Of a stretch of DNA of 28,074 nucleotides, positions 1 through 7,726 are shown in pieces. Source of the DNA: CAZSSM01 sp964609385 (GTDB lineage Bacteria > Planctomycetota > Planctomycetia > Isosphaerales > Isosphaeraceae); NCBI GenBank assembly GCA_964609385.1, contig CAZSSM010000085.1, positions 1 through 28,074 of the forward strand, written 5' to 3'. The number at the start of each line of letters is the position of its first letter. Position 1 is the first letter of the stretch. The notes beneath the pieces are model-generated. The model did not search any database. It saw nothing but the letters and a program-made list of their open reading frames with translations, and was not told where the DNA came from. The translations under genes were made by a program, and so were the position numbers.

Positions 1-346
1 GACCCACCACAAGTAAGATCAAGCGATCGGGGCGGAGCGTTCACGCGATTTTCTCGCTCCGTCGGACGAGCCGGGCCGTCGGGCCCTTTCTTCGAAAAGA
101 TCGACACAATCGGCAGCAGCTCTGCTGGTCCGCCGAGCGCCGTCTTGGATGGCTGGGGACTGCGACGTGTGCACTTACGGAGTAGCCCCGGGAATGAGGT
201 CATTGGGGTGTCCACACGGAGGTCAACCCGGGAAGCCCATTCACCGAAGACGTCCCCGGGGTCTGCTCACGGTGCTCGCAGTCCCCAGCCACCCGGAGAC
301 ATCTGACGATCGGAACAAAACCTTTTTGGTTGTCATACCGCACTTA
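1..346. other. Gene-free stretch at the window edge
   Basis: I see no convincing gene in this stretch; open frames on both strands have no recognisable domain and run into the 3' end of the oxidoreductase. It holds a short hairpin followed by a T-rich run (73-92, listed separately). Near 310-335 a weak AACC/GGTT stem-loop lies just downstream of the oxidoreductase stop on the minus strand and could help end that transcript. Confidence 0.5.
73..92 (+). terminator. Candidate intrinsic terminator (short hairpin plus T-rich tail)
   Basis: GGGCC (73-77) and GGCCC (82-86) form a perfect 5-bp stem with a 4-nt loop, followed by TTTCTT (87-92). On the plus strand this could end a transcript entering from left of the window. 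The stem is short and GC-rich DNA gives such hairpins by chance, so confidence is low. Confidence 0.3.
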
Positions 347-1546
347 TCACTTGGGATCCCGAGTCCATCGATAGCAATGGGCGAGGATCGGTCCTGCGGC
401 CGAACCGAGTCGCGAGACGGCGTCGAGTAGGCTCGGCCGGACCAAGGCATGGTGGAACGCGCGACAGAGGTGGATCCGGCGATCGAACCGCGCGCACCAG
501 GCGGTCTCGTAGGCGCGTTGGCGTGGGGCATCCATAGCGCGTCCGGAGACCAAGGCGTCCAGGACCCGAGGCGTCAAAAGCTGACCTCCCAGTAGGGCCA
601 TGGTCATTCCCTGACCTCCCAGCGGGTCGACGGTCCCTTGGCTGTCCCCGACGTAGATGATCCCCGGTCGGGTCGGTCGCGAGATCTCGACGCGGACGTT
701 CGAGACCGTCTTCCAAGGGCCGGCCGGCTCCGACGCCTCCAGGAGCCGGGCCAGCCTCGGATTCCGACCCAATTCCACATGTGCCAGGTCGTCCAAGCGA
801 CCGCGATGCCGACGCACGAGGGGCTCCGGCAGCAATGCGCAGAGGTTGAGCCGGTCGTCGTCGATTCGGCATGTCCCGCCGTAACCGCCGGGGACCAGAT
901 GAAGGGCGACCGTCCCCGAGGGATCGGTCACCGAAGCGTCGCCCACGCGGAGATGGCGCTTGAGCCCGAAGAGCCGACCTCGAAACCGACTCCGAGTCCG
1001 AGTCGTTCCGGTCTGGCGGACCAGACGGGCATGCCGTCCCGAAGCCACGACCGTCAGCCGCGCCCGGACGTCCCAGGTCGAGCCGGACTCGAGGTCGAGC
1101 CCACGGGCACCGATGACGGTCCCGTCCCGGTCCTGGATCGCCTCACCAACGCGGACCCCTTCCAGGACGCGGACCCCGGATCGGCGCGCTTGGCCGATCA
1201 AGGTGTGGTCCAGGATATCACGGCTCAGGGCGATTCCGGGACGTTCCTCCGTGTGAACCACCTCGGCATCCAGCGGCCGTCCGCTCGGCGTGCTGAGTCG
1301 GAGCCGATGGATCGGGTGATAGCCGGAGCGTTCGATCGCCTCGCTCAGACCGAGCCCGTCCAGCGCCGTCCAGGCTTCGGGGCTCAGATACTCGCCGCAG
1401 AGCTTGGGCCGCGGGAAGCGACCGGGATCGAGCATGACGACGTCGACGCCGGCGCGTCCCAAGCCGATCGCCAAGGAACTGCCGGCCAGACCGGCCCCCA
1501 CGATCGCCACGTCGGCCGTCAACGATCGGACCCCAACAGTCCCCAT
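347..1546 (-). CDS. FAD-dependent oxidoreductase (geranylgeranyl-reductase-like)
   Basis: A 399-residue flavoprotein of the NAD(P)/FAD-dependent oxidoreductase (GG-reductase-like) superfamily. The dinucleotide-binding motif VGAGLAGSSLA sits at residues 16-26, a KLCGEYLSP segment typical of the family at 48-56, and the second FAD motif YVGDSQGTVDPLGGQG at 298-313. The ATG at 1546 is chosen because the Rossmann strand begins about 10 residues later; the frame stays open upstream to 1648, but that extension overlaps the methyltransferase gene. It is the last gene of a three-gene unit, 13 nt after the methyltransferase stop. In other bacteria, similar oxidoreductase/methyltransferase pairs sit beside type III polyketide synthases and modify lipid quinone-like products. 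No such synthase is in this window, so the substrate is unknown. Confidence 0.85.
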   Translation of the reverse strand: MGTVGVRSLTADVAIVGAGLAGSSLAIGLGRAGVDVVMLDPGRFPRPKLCGEYLSPEAWTALDGLGLSEAIERSGYHPIHRLRLSTPSGRPLDAEVVHTEERPGIALSRDILDHTLIGQARRSGVRVLEGVRVGEAIQDRDGTVIGARGLDLESGSTWDVRARLTVVASGRHARLVRQTGTTRTRSRFRGRLFGLKRHLRVGDASVTDPSGTVALHLVPGGYGGTCRIDDDRLNLCALLPEPLVRRHRGRLDDLAHVELGRNPRLARLLEASEPAGPWKTVSNVRVEISRPTRPGIIYVGDSQGTVDPLGGQGMTMALLGGQLLTPRVLDALVSGRAMDAPRQRAYETAWCARFDRRIHLCRAFHHALVRPSLLDAVSRLGSAAGPILAHCYRWTRDPK

Positions 1547-1559
1547 CTCCCGAGTCGAC

Positions 1560-2360
1560 TCACCGGTCAAAACACGTTCCTTCCAGGAGCAATTGAAACG
1601 GGAATCGGCGCTGAACCGACCAGTGGATCCCACGCCCCGACTCAACATCCGTCCCGATCGCCTCGGCGACCCGAAGCAGTTCGCCCTCGGTGAAACCGCG
1701 GAGCACCGACAACGGCCCGTCGTACCGGACCAATCGGTTGCCGGTCATGCCTCGGCTCCAGAGGACGAACCCCCAGTAGGCCAGCCAGTGGCGTTCGATG
1801 TCCAGGACGATGACGCGATGGTGAGCCACCCGCGCCATCTCGTCGACGAGCCGGGTCAGCTCCGCGCCGGCGAAATGATGGGCGAACTTGACCGCCACGA
1901 CGATTGCGAACGTCCCGGCCTCGAACGGGAGTTGGAGGGCGTCCCCGCGGACCACTCGAGGCGCATTGGGCCGTTGAGACGCCAGGCGGACCGCGGTGGG
2001 GTCGCGGTCCAAGATCCAGCCCTCCAGGCGAACGCCGGCGTGACCGTCGAGTCGACCGACCAGCGTCTCGACGAGGTCCCCTGAACCCGAACCGACGTCC
2101 AGGAGCCGGACCCTCGTGAGTCCCCGGGCCGACGCGTCACGAAGCGCGGCTCGGACGCGTCCGAGCAGGGTCGCGCGGTTGCCGAGCTGGACGTTGACCC
2201 GTCGGAGGACGCGGTAGGCCTGGGCCACCTCGGTCTCGGGTAAACCCGGCTGATCCATCAGTTCGGGCTCGTCCCGGCGCTCTGGGACCCAGAACGAGGA
2301 TCGCGTGTGATCTGGACGGTCCGTGCGATCGATGCCAACGGGTGGGTCAGTCGGAGTCAT
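1560..2360 (-). CDS. Class I SAM-dependent methyltransferase
   Basis: A 266-residue methyltransferase. The SAM-binding motif I is LLDVGSGSGD, about 40% into the protein. It is followed by an acidic residue after the second strand (WILDRD), then GDALQLPF and the motif IV-like AVKFAHHF. The ATG at 2360 overlaps the TGA of the preceding gene as ATGA (2357-2360), which points to translational coupling and decides the start against a longer in-frame alternative at 2519. The oxidoreductase gene follows 13 nt downstream. A WLAYWGFVLW segment near residue 180 could associate with membrane, consistent with a lipid-like substrate, but this is inference. Such methyltransferases often pair with FAD oxidoreductases in small lipid or polyketide pathways; the actual substrate cannot be read from sequence. 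Confidence 0.85.
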   Translation of the reverse strand: MTPTDPPVGIDRTDRPDHTRSSFWVPERRDEPELMDQPGLPETEVAQAYRVLRRVNVQLGNRATLLGRVRAALRDASARGLTRVRLLDVGSGSGDLVETLVGRLDGHAGVRLEGWILDRDPTAVRLASQRPNAPRVVRGDALQLPFEAGTFAIVVAVKFAHHFAGAELTRLVDEMARVAHHRVIVLDIERHWLAYWGFVLWSRGMTGNRLVRYDGPLSVLRGFTEGELLRVAEAIGTDVESGRGIHWSVQRRFPFQLLLEGTCFDR

Positions 2361-2785
2361 TCCAGGTTCTTGAACTCGTAGGAGTCGATCAGGGTCGTTC
2401 GGAAATCGTAGACGTCGACGAAGGCGTCCTGCTCCCTTTCGTAACTCTCCTCGAGGTCGCCGGAGAGGATCAGGTTGCCGACGATCTGACCGAAATCTTC
2501 GGTGGTCCGGATGTTCCAATGGTTCATGACCATCAGGGCCATCATCCCATAATTGCGATGGGCCAGGGTCCGCGCGACCCGGCAGATCTCGCCGGGGCTG
2601 AGGTGGATCTGGTCTGGGGCCGGGACGGTGTTCGGCTTCGAGGCCCGGATCCGTCGGAGCCGCGCCGCCCGCGCCGTCCGGAGCACCTTGATCACGAAGA
2701 CGTAGGCGTCCAGCGGATAACGCGGATCCAAGGCCAGGATCTTGGCCAGGCGATCATAGAGCCCTGAGAAATGATGTCGAGCCAT
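2357..2785 (-). CDS. Minf_1886 family protein (function unknown)
   Basis: A 142-residue protein that I recognise as the Minf_1886 family, a small conserved family largely restricted to Planctomycetes and Verrucomicrobia and without known function. Seen directly: an N-terminal stretch LDPRYPLDAYVFV, a central LSPGEICRVARTLAHRNYG, then WNIRTTEDFGQIVGNLI and an acidic C-terminal half ending VYDFRTTLIDSYEF. The start at 2785 is chosen because family similarity begins there; upstream in-frame sequence to 3043 is arginine-rich, lacks family features and runs opposite the DUF2256 gene. It is first in a unit with the methyltransferase (ATGA overlap) and the oxidoreductase, and is transcribed divergently from the DUF2256 gene across about 160 nt. 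No signal peptide or membrane segment is evident, so it is probably cytoplasmic. Confidence 0.85.
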   Translation of the reverse strand: MARHHFSGLYDRLAKILALDPRYPLDAYVFVIKVLRTARAARLRRIRASKPNTVPAPDQIHLSPGEICRVARTLAHRNYGMMALMVMNHWNIRTTEDFGQIVGNLILSGDLEESYEREQDAFVDVYDFRTTLIDSYEFKNLE

Positions 2786-2945
2786 CGGCGTCGTGTTCCC
2801 GCGAATCTGGCCGTCGGAGGAGACCTCGACTAGAACGAGAAAAACGATCCGTCCTCGGCCGTACTCGGAACGCTTCGAGGCGGGTCTTCCAGGACTCAAT
2901 CTCGCGCTCCGCCCCCTGCCCTTCCTGATCGCTGGCTGAGGTCTC

Positions 2946-3131
2946 ATGCCCGACAAACCTAAGCGGAACGCGCGTTCGGGCTCCAAGCGTCGTGAGGAGA
3001 CCAAGATCTGCCCGTCGTGCGGTCGACCGTTCGAAAATCGCAAGAAGTGGCGGGCGATCTGGGATCAAGTCGTCTATTGTAGTGAACGCTGTCGACGCCA
3101 GGGCAAAGCTGGTGGATCCCCCACAGCATAG
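2946..3131 (+). CDS. DUF2256 zinc-ribbon protein
   Basis: A 61-residue basic protein with the DUF2256 pattern: CPSCGRPF at residues 22-29, a WRAIWDQVVYC core and CSERCRR at 45-51. The four cysteines C22, C25, C45 and C49 are spaced to bind one zinc ion. The first 20 residues are rich in Lys and Arg. A purine-rich ribosome site (TGAGGT) lies about 4 nt before the ATG. The family is widespread and uncharacterised. It is transcribed away from the Minf_1886 gene and toward the Trm112-like gene 76 nt downstream. Confidence 0.88.
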   Translation: MPDKPKRNARSGSKRREETKICPSCGRPFENRKKWRAIWDQVVYCSERCRRQGKAGGSPTA

Positions 3132-3207
3132 CGGACCCGGTCGGTCGAGGAGAATCGGGTCCAGCCCCCTCAAAGGAATGCCCGTTCGAAAGGGAAGGAA
3201 TCGCGCG

Positions 3208-3453
3208 ATGCCCATCGATCCGGAAATGCTCGCCCTCTGCGCCTGTCCGGCGTGCTTGGGACCCCTGCGTGAGGAGTCCGACGAGCTGGTCTGTCAGACA
3301 TGCCAGGCGCGGTTCGCGATCCAGGACGGGATTCCAAATCTGCTCCTCGAGGACGCTCGGCTCCCGGAAGGCGTGGCGACGGTCGACCAGTTGCTCAAGC
3401 GCTACGGTCGCTCCGATCGGGAAGCCGCTTCCTTGAGTCTCCAAAAGCGGTGA
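3208..3453 (+). CDS. Trm112-like zinc-ribbon protein
   Basis: An 81-residue protein of the Trm112 (YcaR-like) family. It has CPAC at residues 13-16, CQTC further on, and the conserved FAIQDGIPNLL strand. In eukaryotes and archaea Trm112 activates and stabilises several methyltransferases; bacterial members are small stand-alone proteins of unclear role. The ATG at 3208 is preferred over an in-frame ATG at 3178 because a strong ribosome site (AGGGAAGGAA, 3191-3200) precedes it at 7 nt, whereas the earlier ATG directly abuts its purines. It converges with the HTH protein gene, leaving only 11 nt between stops. A link with the methyltransferase on the opposite strand is possible but unproven. 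Confidence 0.85.
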   Translation: MPIDPEMLALCACPACLGPLREESDELVCQTCQARFAIQDGIPNLLLEDARLPEGVATVDQLLKRYGRSDREAASLSLQKR

Positions 3454-3464
3454 ACCACCCGGCC

Positions 3465-3941
3465 TCAACCCACGGCTTGTTCCCGCGCCCGGGCAACGAT
3501 CTCGGCCACCTGGGAGCGTGACAGCACAAAGGCCTCGCCCAAGACGCGACGCGGCGTCCCACTGCGCCAGGCCTCCACGAGGATCCGGTTCCGCCAGGTC
3601 CTCCGGGTCTCTGTCTCCGAGGATCGGACCGTCCGCGGTTCGGCTCCCGAGGGACGGGTCGCCGTCTGGTTGGGGAGTTTCGCGGCCAGCGACTGGGCGA
3701 TCTCGGCGATCCGAGAAGCCGAGAGCCCGAACGCCTTGGCAACAGCGCGATGACTGTATCCGCGTCGAATCGCTAAGAGGATCACCAGATCGCGGCTGAA
3801 CCGTCGAGAACGCGTCGGTGCGGCCCGGCGCTCGGGAACCCTCCGGAGGCCTCGAGTTCCGGCCGATGCGTTGGAGGGCGATTCATGGGCCTCGTCGACG
3901 AAGACAGACCGCAAGACCGTTGGCACAACCGAACAACTCAT
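3465..3941 (-). CDS. Hypothetical protein with two similar HTH-like units
   Basis: A 158-residue basic protein that I cannot assign to a named family. Two stretches resemble each other and look like helix-turn-helix units: residues 50-88 (HRAVAKAFGLSASRIAEIA) and 118-154 (RRVLGEAFVLSRSQVAEIV). They share R-x-G-x3-R-x-V-x2-AF-x-LS-x-S-x2-AEI, which suggests an internal duplication. They are joined by a Ser/Thr/Arg-rich linker, and a variable N-terminus of about 45 residues precedes the first. The ATG at 3941 is chosen over a TTG at 3950; GAGGTG lies upstream at about 10 nt. Paired HTH units suggest DNA binding, perhaps a small regulator, but the target is unknown. Transposase is unlikely: there is no catalytic domain and no flanking inverted repeats were seen. 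Confidence 0.6.
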   Translation of the reverse strand: MSCSVVPTVLRSVFVDEAHESPSNASAGTRGLRRVPERRAAPTRSRRFSRDLVILLAIRRGYSHRAVAKAFGLSASRIAEIAQSLAAKLPNQTATRPSGAEPRTVRSSETETRRTWRNRILVEAWRSGTPRRVLGEAFVLSRSQVAEIVARAREQAVG

Positions 3942-4138
3942 CACCCGCAATCACCTCGAGAATTGTTCGACGCGATCGGTGCCCCGGCCAAAACCGAAGC
4001 CAACCGAGGATCATCCGAAGATCTCGATGAATGCGGGTCATCCTTCATAGCATCGTGGTTGAAGCTCGGAAAGTCGGCAGCGATCCGAAGCGGAACGCCG
4101 ACCGACTCCTCCCAAAACCCCGAACCTTCACAATCGAA

Positions 4139-5530
4139 TCATGAGGAGCCGCATGGGATCGCGAGGTCGGGGGTCGCGAGTTTTCTGACCGCTTCACAGC
4201 GATGGTTTTCGAGGTCGAGCAGGTCGTCGACCTCGAGTCGCTCGCCGCTCCCGATCCAACCGGCCAACTCGTGGCCGGGGCTCTGTTCGGCCTCGAGGTA
4301 TCGCTCGCGATAGAGCCTCACCAACGCTTCGGACTCTCCGGTCAGATGGGGGGTAACGACCTCGAAGAGTTCCCGGGCCAACGCGGCCAAGGTGGGATCC
4401 TTCAAGCCGAACTGCATCGCGCGGCGACGCAAGGCGTCGAGTTGCCGATGATGGGGTCGGAGCCGTTCGAGCATCTCGTCGCGGGCCCAGGCGTTGCGGA
4501 GGACCGTGCTGACGATGTGCACCGGCACGGCCGTCCAAGCCATCCCCGGGGCATCGATCGAGCGGATCTCGAGGAACCCGCGGGGACGGGTCTCGGGAAA
4601 CAAGGTAGACAGATGGGTCCGCCAGTCCTCAAGGGTCGGATAGCCGACCTCGGGGAGGCCTCCGCTCATCCAATCAGCGAACGACAACGACGGATAGTCC
4701 AGGGGAGTGTCGGCCTGTTCGGGATCGCCCCCGTCGCGCTGCATTTGGAAGACTGAGGCCCGCATCGCGAAGTCGAGATAATGCTCGATGGGATCGGACT
4801 CGGGATCATCGAGGAATCGAGAAGGGATCCCGCTCCGGCTCGGGTCGAGTTCGAGCCAGGCCCGTGCCCGAAGGCTGGCGTGATCCTCGACGGGTGTTCC
4901 CATCGCGACTGCGCCGTTGGCGAAGGTCGCCGTCAGGATCGGCCCCAGCCGGAGCGCCAGCTCCCAACGCCGAGCGGCGACGGTCGGTTCACCGAAGTCA
5001 ATGTTGACTTGCACCGAACCGGTCAGACGCATCATCCGACGACCAAACGGGCCGTAGCGGTCGAAGTTCCGCTGCATGGCCCGATATCGGACCGCATCAG
5101 TATGCAATCCCAGTTCTTCCGGAGTGGACCACGGGTGATATCCGATGGCGATCAGTCCGTCGGCATCGTGCTGACGAACCCACTCGCTGAGGCTCCGAGC
5201 GGCCCGGCAGGTCGCATCGGCGGCTGCCTCCGGATTGGGATAGGGAGCGCTGCTGAACTCAATCTGGCCGCCGGGTTCCAAGGTCAGGTCGCCTCGGCTG
5301 TCCCCGTGGTTCCAGGGGCGTCGCGTGGGATCTCCGGCATCGGGGAGTGTCCGCCAACTGTCTTGGACCAAACGTCGGGTTCGGACCGGGTCGAATCGCC
5401 CCTGGTCGGCTCCCAGGACGGTCCATTCCACCTCGACGCCCACCAGATCCTCGGTGGCGGCCCGAAACGCGTGGTGCTTCAGATCCGCACGCAACTGATC
5501 GACGGTCAGCGAAGGCTGGGCGCCGGACAT
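4139..5530 (-). CDS. egtA: Ergothioneine-type glutamate-cysteine ligase EgtA
   Basis: A 463-residue GCS2-type ligase that joins glutamate and cysteine to gamma-glutamylcysteine with ATP, the sulfur donor for EgtB in aerobic ergothioneine synthesis. Motifs seen: GVEVEW near residue 31, LTLEPGGQIEFSSAP near 81-95, TGSVQVNIDFG near 170, RARAWLELDPSRSG near 222 and RGFLEIRSIDAPG near 319. The ATG at 5530 has AGGGAG 8 nt upstream. It is the last gene of the egtD-egtC-egtA series, 85 nt after egtC. Taken alone it could be a general glutamate-cysteine ligase for glutathione, but the neighbours argue for ergothioneine. After its stop, 3942-4138 holds no gene that I can support. Confidence 0.88.
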   Translation of the reverse strand: MSGAQPSLTVDQLRADLKHHAFRAATEDLVGVEVEWTVLGADQGRFDPVRTRRLVQDSWRTLPDAGDPTRRPWNHGDSRGDLTLEPGGQIEFSSAPYPNPEAAADATCRAARSLSEWVRQHDADGLIAIGYHPWSTPEELGLHTDAVRYRAMQRNFDRYGPFGRRMMRLTGSVQVNIDFGEPTVAARRWELALRLGPILTATFANGAVAMGTPVEDHASLRARAWLELDPSRSGIPSRFLDDPESDPIEHYLDFAMRASVFQMQRDGGDPEQADTPLDYPSLSFADWMSGGLPEVGYPTLEDWRTHLSTLFPETRPRGFLEIRSIDAPGMAWTAVPVHIVSTVLRNAWARDEMLERLRPHHRQLDALRRRAMQFGLKDPTLAALARELFEVVTPHLTGESEALVRLYRERYLEAEQSPGHELAGWIGSGERLEVDDLLDLENHRCEAVRKLATPDLAIPCGSS

Positions 5531-5615
5531 GGCAAGGCTCCCTGAGCGGAGAGGGAATTCCCGGCGGAAGCCCGACTCGCGTCAGGCCCATTCCGAAGAT
5601 GTCTCAACATTGTAC

Positions 5616-6407
5616 CTAGAGGTCGAGCGCATGCGATCGAATCATCGCACCATCGATTTCGAGGAGGGTCGATGGCGGGACCGCCGACCAGGCCGGATCG
5701 TCGTCCAGCGGCTCCGAAGCGACGAGGACCGCGCCCTTCCATCGACGTCCGCTCCGCAGGAAGTAGAGGGTCGGCGGGTCGCCGGGCGTGGCGAACCGGG
5801 TCGCCCAGATCCGTTCGGGCTCCAGCAGGAGCAGGTTGGCCGTCAGGCCACCCCCAAGGGCCGCTGTCCAATCACGAGTCATGCCGAGCATGTGCCGGGT
5901 CGCCACGGGAATGTCCTGGTCATGCTTCCGGATCTGGGTCTGCCAGAGGGCCCCGAGCAGTTCGGTGTCGGTCGTGCCGAGGATCGTCCGGTCGACCTCT
6001 GGATCGAGCGCTGCGCGGATCGTCCGGGCCAAGGTGCTGGGCCATGGCCAGATCCGCCCGTTATGGGCTAGCAAACGCGAGTCCAAAACGAAGGGGGGCG
6101 TGTTGCCCAGGCTGGTCGGGATCGAGGGGCTGGCCGACCGGACGATCGCCACGAAGCAGCGGGCCGCCACCGCTTGGGCGACGCTCCGGAGGTTTTCATC
6201 GGACCATGCCGGCAACGTGCCTCGGAGTTGGGCCGGCCGATCGACGACCTCGGGGGCGAACCAACCGATGCCCCAACCGTCGGCGTTGAGCGTGCCTTGG
6301 TTCATCTCGCGAGGGGCGTAGCTCTGCACGAGCAGGCCATGGCCCGGTCGCGTCCAGACCGAGTCGAGCGGGCGACTCGGCCCCAAATAGGCAACCATCC
6401 GACACAC
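5616..6407 (-). CDS. egtC: Gamma-glutamyl-hercynylcysteine sulfoxide hydrolase EgtC
   Basis: A 263-residue class II glutamine-amidotransferase-like (Ntn) hydrolase. EgtC removes the gamma-glutamyl group from the sulfoxide made by EgtB. The protein begins Met-Cys-Arg-Met, so Cys2 becomes the N-terminal nucleophile after Met removal. Other family motifs are NADGWGIGWF near residue 42, LLAHNGRIWPW near 113 and TDTELLGALW near 146. The start is a GTG at 6407, supported both by the Cys2 requirement and by a TGAGGAG ribosome site (6416-6422) 8 nt upstream. It lies 65 nt after egtD and 85 nt before egtA on the same strand, consistent with co-transcription. Confidence 0.9.
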   Translation of the reverse strand: MCRMVAYLGPSRPLDSVWTRPGHGLLVQSYAPREMNQGTLNADGWGIGWFAPEVVDRPAQLRGTLPAWSDENLRSVAQAVAARCFVAIVRSASPSIPTSLGNTPPFVLDSRLLAHNGRIWPWPSTLARTIRAALDPEVDRTILGTTDTELLGALWQTQIRKHDQDIPVATRHMLGMTRDWTAALGGGLTANLLLLEPERIWATRFATPGDPPTLYFLRSGRRWKGAVLVASEPLDDDPAWSAVPPSTLLEIDGAMIRSHALDL

Positions 6408-6415
6408 GTCCCGAA

Positions 6416-6422
6416 CTCCTCA
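6416..6422 (-). promoter_or_regulatory. Ribosome binding site of egtC
   Basis: TGAGGAG on the minus strand, 8 nt before a GTG codon. It fixes the non-ATG start that places cysteine at position 2, as an Ntn-hydrolase needs. Confidence 0.75.
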
Positions 6423-6472
6423 GGAGCTTATGGAGATCAAACCAATCGTTGATGTTTTGGGCGATGTCGCTT

Positions 6473-7495
6473 TCAGCGCGGGGCATCCGAACCACGCCAG
6501 CGGAGCAGGCGGAACCAGTCGGAGGGGTCGGCATAGTGCGACTCGGGGCGGAACCCGGACCGGGCCGCCATCCGTTCGATCATCTCGGGCCGATACTTGT
6601 GCGAACTCTCGGTGTGGATCCGCTCCCCTTCAGCGAACCGGTAGGTCCGGCCGAGCGAGGCGATCGCGACCTCCTGGTCCTTCAAGCTCCTCTGGAACAT
6701 TACGACGCGGACCCGCTCCCGATCGTACTCGACGTCGTAGGCGAAGGCATCGAGATCGAACGTTCCGCCGAGCTGTCCGTTGATCCGGACCAGCACGTTG
6801 CGGTTGAACCGCTCGGTGACCCCTTGGGAATCGTTGTAAGCCTTGATCAGGATATCGGGATCCTTGTCCATATCCAGACCGAGCAGAAACACGTCGTCGG
6901 CGTTCGTGGCCGCGTGCACGTCATTGATGAGGCTCTGGGCCTCAGGCGCCTCGAAGTTGCCCAAGCTCGATCCCAGGAAGACGATGAGCTTAGGTCCGGA
7001 GACGATCCGTTGGAGTTCGGCCAGGCCGGCGTGGTAGGTGGCGACGAGCCCGGTGACGCGGAGCGCGGGGTATCGCGAGATCAGATCGTCAGCCGCTTCC
7101 TGAAGGATCGTCGGCGAAACGTCGATGGGCACGTAGTGGATCGGGCCGTAGCGCTCCAGGGCCGCCGAGATCAGGCGTCGGGTCTTCGTCGAGCTGCCGC
7201 TTCCCAATTCGACCAGCGTGGGTGGCCGATCGTTGGGGAAGCCATCGACGAGTTCGTCGGCATGCGTCTGAAGAATGGCATCTTCGAGACGTGTCGGATA
7301 GTATTCGGGCAGTTCACAGATCTGCTCGAAAAACTGGCTGCCCTGTTGATCGTAGATCAGCCACGAGGGGAGGGATCGAGGCTCTCGTTCCAGGCCTCGT
7401 CTGACGGTCTCGGCCACGGATTCGGCGGGGGATCGCTCCGGCACGTGGATAATCCGGAGCCGACCCGATTCGGACTTCTCGTTGGAATCAAACAC
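6473..7495 (-). CDS. egtD: L-histidine N-alpha-methyltransferase EgtD
   Basis: A 340-residue SAM methyltransferase that trimethylates histidine to hercynine, the first step of ergothioneine synthesis. Seen: SWLIYDQQGSQFFEQIC at 44-60 and LPEYYPTR at 62-69 (substrate-side N-terminal region), the SAM motif LVELGSGSSTKTRRL at 94-108, PIDVSP at 123-128, FLGSSLGNFE at 173-182, and HTESSHKY at 294-301. In the last, E296 and S298 match the Glu-x-Ser that reads the histidine imidazole in characterised EgtD. The start is GTG at 7495; an in-frame stop lies four codons upstream. It is the first egt gene, with 226 nt before it that would carry its promoter. The usual partner egtB is not adjacent. Confidence 0.92.
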   Translation of the reverse strand: MFDSNEKSESGRLRIIHVPERSPAESVAETVRRGLEREPRSLPSWLIYDQQGSQFFEQICELPEYYPTRLEDAILQTHADELVDGFPNDRPPTLVELGSGSSTKTRRLISAALERYGPIHYVPIDVSPTILQEAADDLISRYPALRVTGLVATYHAGLAELQRIVSGPKLIVFLGSSLGNFEAPEAQSLINDVHAATNADDVFLLGLDMDKDPDILIKAYNDSQGVTERFNRNVLVRINGQLGGTFDLDAFAYDVEYDRERVRVVMFQRSLKDQEVAIASLGRTYRFAEGERIHTESSHKYRPEMIERMAARSGFRPESHYADPSDWFRLLRWRGSDAPR

Positions 7496-7691
7496 GTCGC
7501 TTCAAAACCTCGGCAGGAGAGATGGCCATTAGAGGTGACCGAGGATCCTCCCGTCGCGCGACGGTCGGCCCGATCCGAGCCCGCCGGAGCCGTATTTGCC
7601 GGACGACTTCGGATCGAGGAGATCTCGACAATGAGGGACGGACTCTTTCACGCGTTGTACCACATCCCCAAGGCCGATGCGACGACGCCCC

Positions 7692-7726
7692 CCTGATTAT
7701 CGGTGGCACCCTTCAAGCTAATCAGG
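7692..7726 (-). terminator. Inverted repeat spanning the pfk stop codon
   Basis: CCTGATTA (7692-7699) and TAATCAGG (7719-7726) are perfect 8-bp arms around a 19-nt loop that itself contains GGT/ACC. On the minus strand the stem begins in the last codons of the phosphofructokinase gene and includes its stop. There is no clear T-run after it, so it may be a weak or factor-assisted terminator, or an mRNA 3'-end stabiliser before egtD. Confidence 0.4.

Noticed and set aside
638..1693. Long open frame on the plus strand opposite the FAD oxidoreductase
   Set aside because: It is antisense to a gene with clear motifs; its translation is low-complexity Arg/Pro/Asp-rich with no domain. High GC makes such frames common.
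3465..3941. HTH protein read as a transposase fragment
   Set aside because: No catalytic domain, no terminal inverted repeats or target duplications around it.
6449..7696. 415-residue plus-strand open frame opposite egtD
   Set aside because: EgtD on the minus strand has all family motifs. The opposite frame has none and no convincing ribosome site.
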